The notes under the pieces were generated by a model that saw nothing but the letters and a program-made list of their open reading frames with translations, did not search any database and was not told the origin of the DNA. From assembly GCA_015060925.1 (NCBI GenBank), contig SUXM01000015.1:1-64000 (forward strand): a DNA stretch of 64,000 bases, in the 5' to 3' direction. Of this stretch, positions 63,311 to 64,000 are shown in pieces; within the stretch, counting starts at the first letter, position 1, and each line of letters begins with the position of its first letter. Source of the DNA: Parabacteroides distasonis (GTDB taxonomy: Bacteria; Bacteroidota; Bacteroidia; Bacteroidales; Tannerellaceae). Both the position numbers and the translations under genes were made by a program.

Positions 63311-64000
63311 TTATAAGCTTTCACCAAAGTCTTTGCGGAACTTTTCAGCAAGTTGTTCCTGCCAATAGCCTTTCTCTTTCAAACGGCCGAAGAAGAAACG
63401 GAGAATAGACGGTTCTTCCACCCATTCAAGTCCGCCGATAAGTTCACGGTTATCCCAAAGCCACTTCACACGGTCAGCCACATACTTCAACTGTGACAAG
63501 GTGTAAACACGGCGTGGCACAGCAAGACGCATCAGTTCTAGTTCGGAAAAAGGCTCAGTACCATCCGGATTACGTTGTTCGGAAAGTGTACCTCGCTCCA
63601 TACCTCTGATACCTCCGGCAATGTACAGAGCCGCCGCTACAGCACCCGCCGGATACTCATTGTGCGGCATGTCAGGAACAAAAGCACCTGCATTAAGGTG
63701 ACATCCCAATCCTCCGGCGGGAAGGATTACAGGTACTCCATAATCGTCAAGTTCCTTAGCAAGATAGTTAATGAACTCCGGCCCTTGGTTGATATATTCC
63801 ATGTCAAGACTTTCATAAAGTCCTTGTGCCATAGCTTCCATTGTACGCACATCAATACCTCCGTAAGTAAGGAATCCTTCATAAAGCGGAATGTATTCCA
63901 TCATCATCTTAGTATACTTCGAATCCTTGCTTGTGATGATACCACCCTTGGCAAACCCAAGTTTACGAGCAGAGAAGTAGATGATATCGAAGTGGTCGGC
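63311..64000 (-). CDS. tnaA: Tryptophanase, C-terminal part (5' end outside the window)
   Basis: The reading frame is open to the window edge, so this is a partial gene of at least 230 residues ending in GESL. The visible part matches the PLP-dependent tryptophanase/tyrosine phenol-lyase family: an IIYFSARKLGFAKGGII segment (cofactor-lysine region) and, further on, LPAGGLGCHLNAGAFVPDMPHNEYPAGAVAAALYIAGGIRGMERGT. The enzyme splits tryptophan into indole, pyruvate and ammonia, a common trait of gut Bacteroidales. A start at 63907 would be internal and is rejected. Confidence 0.93.
   Translation of the reverse strand, partial: ADHFDIIYFSARKLGFAKGGIITSKDSKYTKMMMEYIPLYEGFLTYGGIDVRTMEAMAQGLYESLDMEYINQGPEFINYLAKELDDYGVPVILPAGGLGCHLNAGAFVPDMPHNEYPAGAVAAALYIAGGIRGMERGTLSEQRNPDGTEPFSELELMRLAVPRRVYTLSQLKYVADRVKWLWDNRELIGGLEWVEEPSILRFFFGRLKEKGYWQEQLAEKFRKDFGESL

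Overview
This window is chromosomal DNA from an anaerobic gut-type member of the Bacteroidales, probably a Parabacteroides-like species (genus inferred, not proven). The support is: Bacteroidetes-type promoters (TAnnTTTG at -7, often with a TTG or TTTG element about 20 bp upstream), many lipoprotein signals with an L-x-x-C box, a DUF4492-cydAB oxidase operon, a hisG-hisD-hisC-hisB operon with bifunctional HisB, a HAD-hotdog fusion beside an isochorismate synthase for menaquinone, FHS-type sugar permease genes, and tryptophanase. No intact tRNA, rRNA, insertion sequence or CRISPR array is visible.

Layout. 1-307 holds a degenerate tRNA-Ser-like 3' end (possible attachment-site scar) and two terminators. 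308-6463 (minus) carries an EF-hand membrane protein of unknown function and a short exopolysaccharide export set (HAD hydrolase, Wza-like lipoprotein, Wzc-like tyrosine kinase). 6597-11169 is the his operon, led by a 16-codon leader peptide with five consecutive His codons and a transcription attenuator. 11199-14835 has an M1 aminopeptidase lipoprotein carrying an in-frame palindromic repeat, a DUF4268 gene and hpt. 14968-17383 (plus) holds two tandem MscS channels. 17416-22181 (minus) is a tight five-gene run: RelA/SpoT-domain protein, RsbW-like kinase, STAS protein, SLC13/RCK permease and cysteine desulfidase-like protein. 22297-29311 has an SF1 helicase, a GH43 lipoprotein, an EamA transporter and the cytochrome bd operon.

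29404-36923 (minus) is a type I restriction-modification locus, hsdM-(AlbA_2/Schlafen-like ATPase)-hsdS-hsdR. The ATPase gene contains an 11-bp tandem repeat that looks like an on/off switch. 37393-40674 (plus) has the menaquinone pair and cysK. 40697-43849 holds a ThuA-domain protein, two predicted outer-membrane proteins and a HAD phosphatase. 43874-48194 (minus) is the potABCD polyamine importer. 48393-53358 has glycerate kinase, a GT2/GtrA pair and two conserved proteins of unknown function. 53485-61445 (plus) is a sugar block: galM, galactose/glucose permease, galK, ribulokinase, transketolase and rpiB. 61537-64000 (minus) has a TIM-barrel glycosidase-like lipoprotein and the 3' part of tnaA.

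A dispersed, three-armed palindromic repeat of about 63 bp (core TTACATCCGACCTAA and its complement) occurs four times between or at the ends of genes, all in the same orientation. A related 56-bp perfect palindrome lies inside the aminopeptidase gene. Together with the phase-variable ATPase repeat and the RelA/RsbW/STAS/permease operon, these are the most unusual parts of the window.
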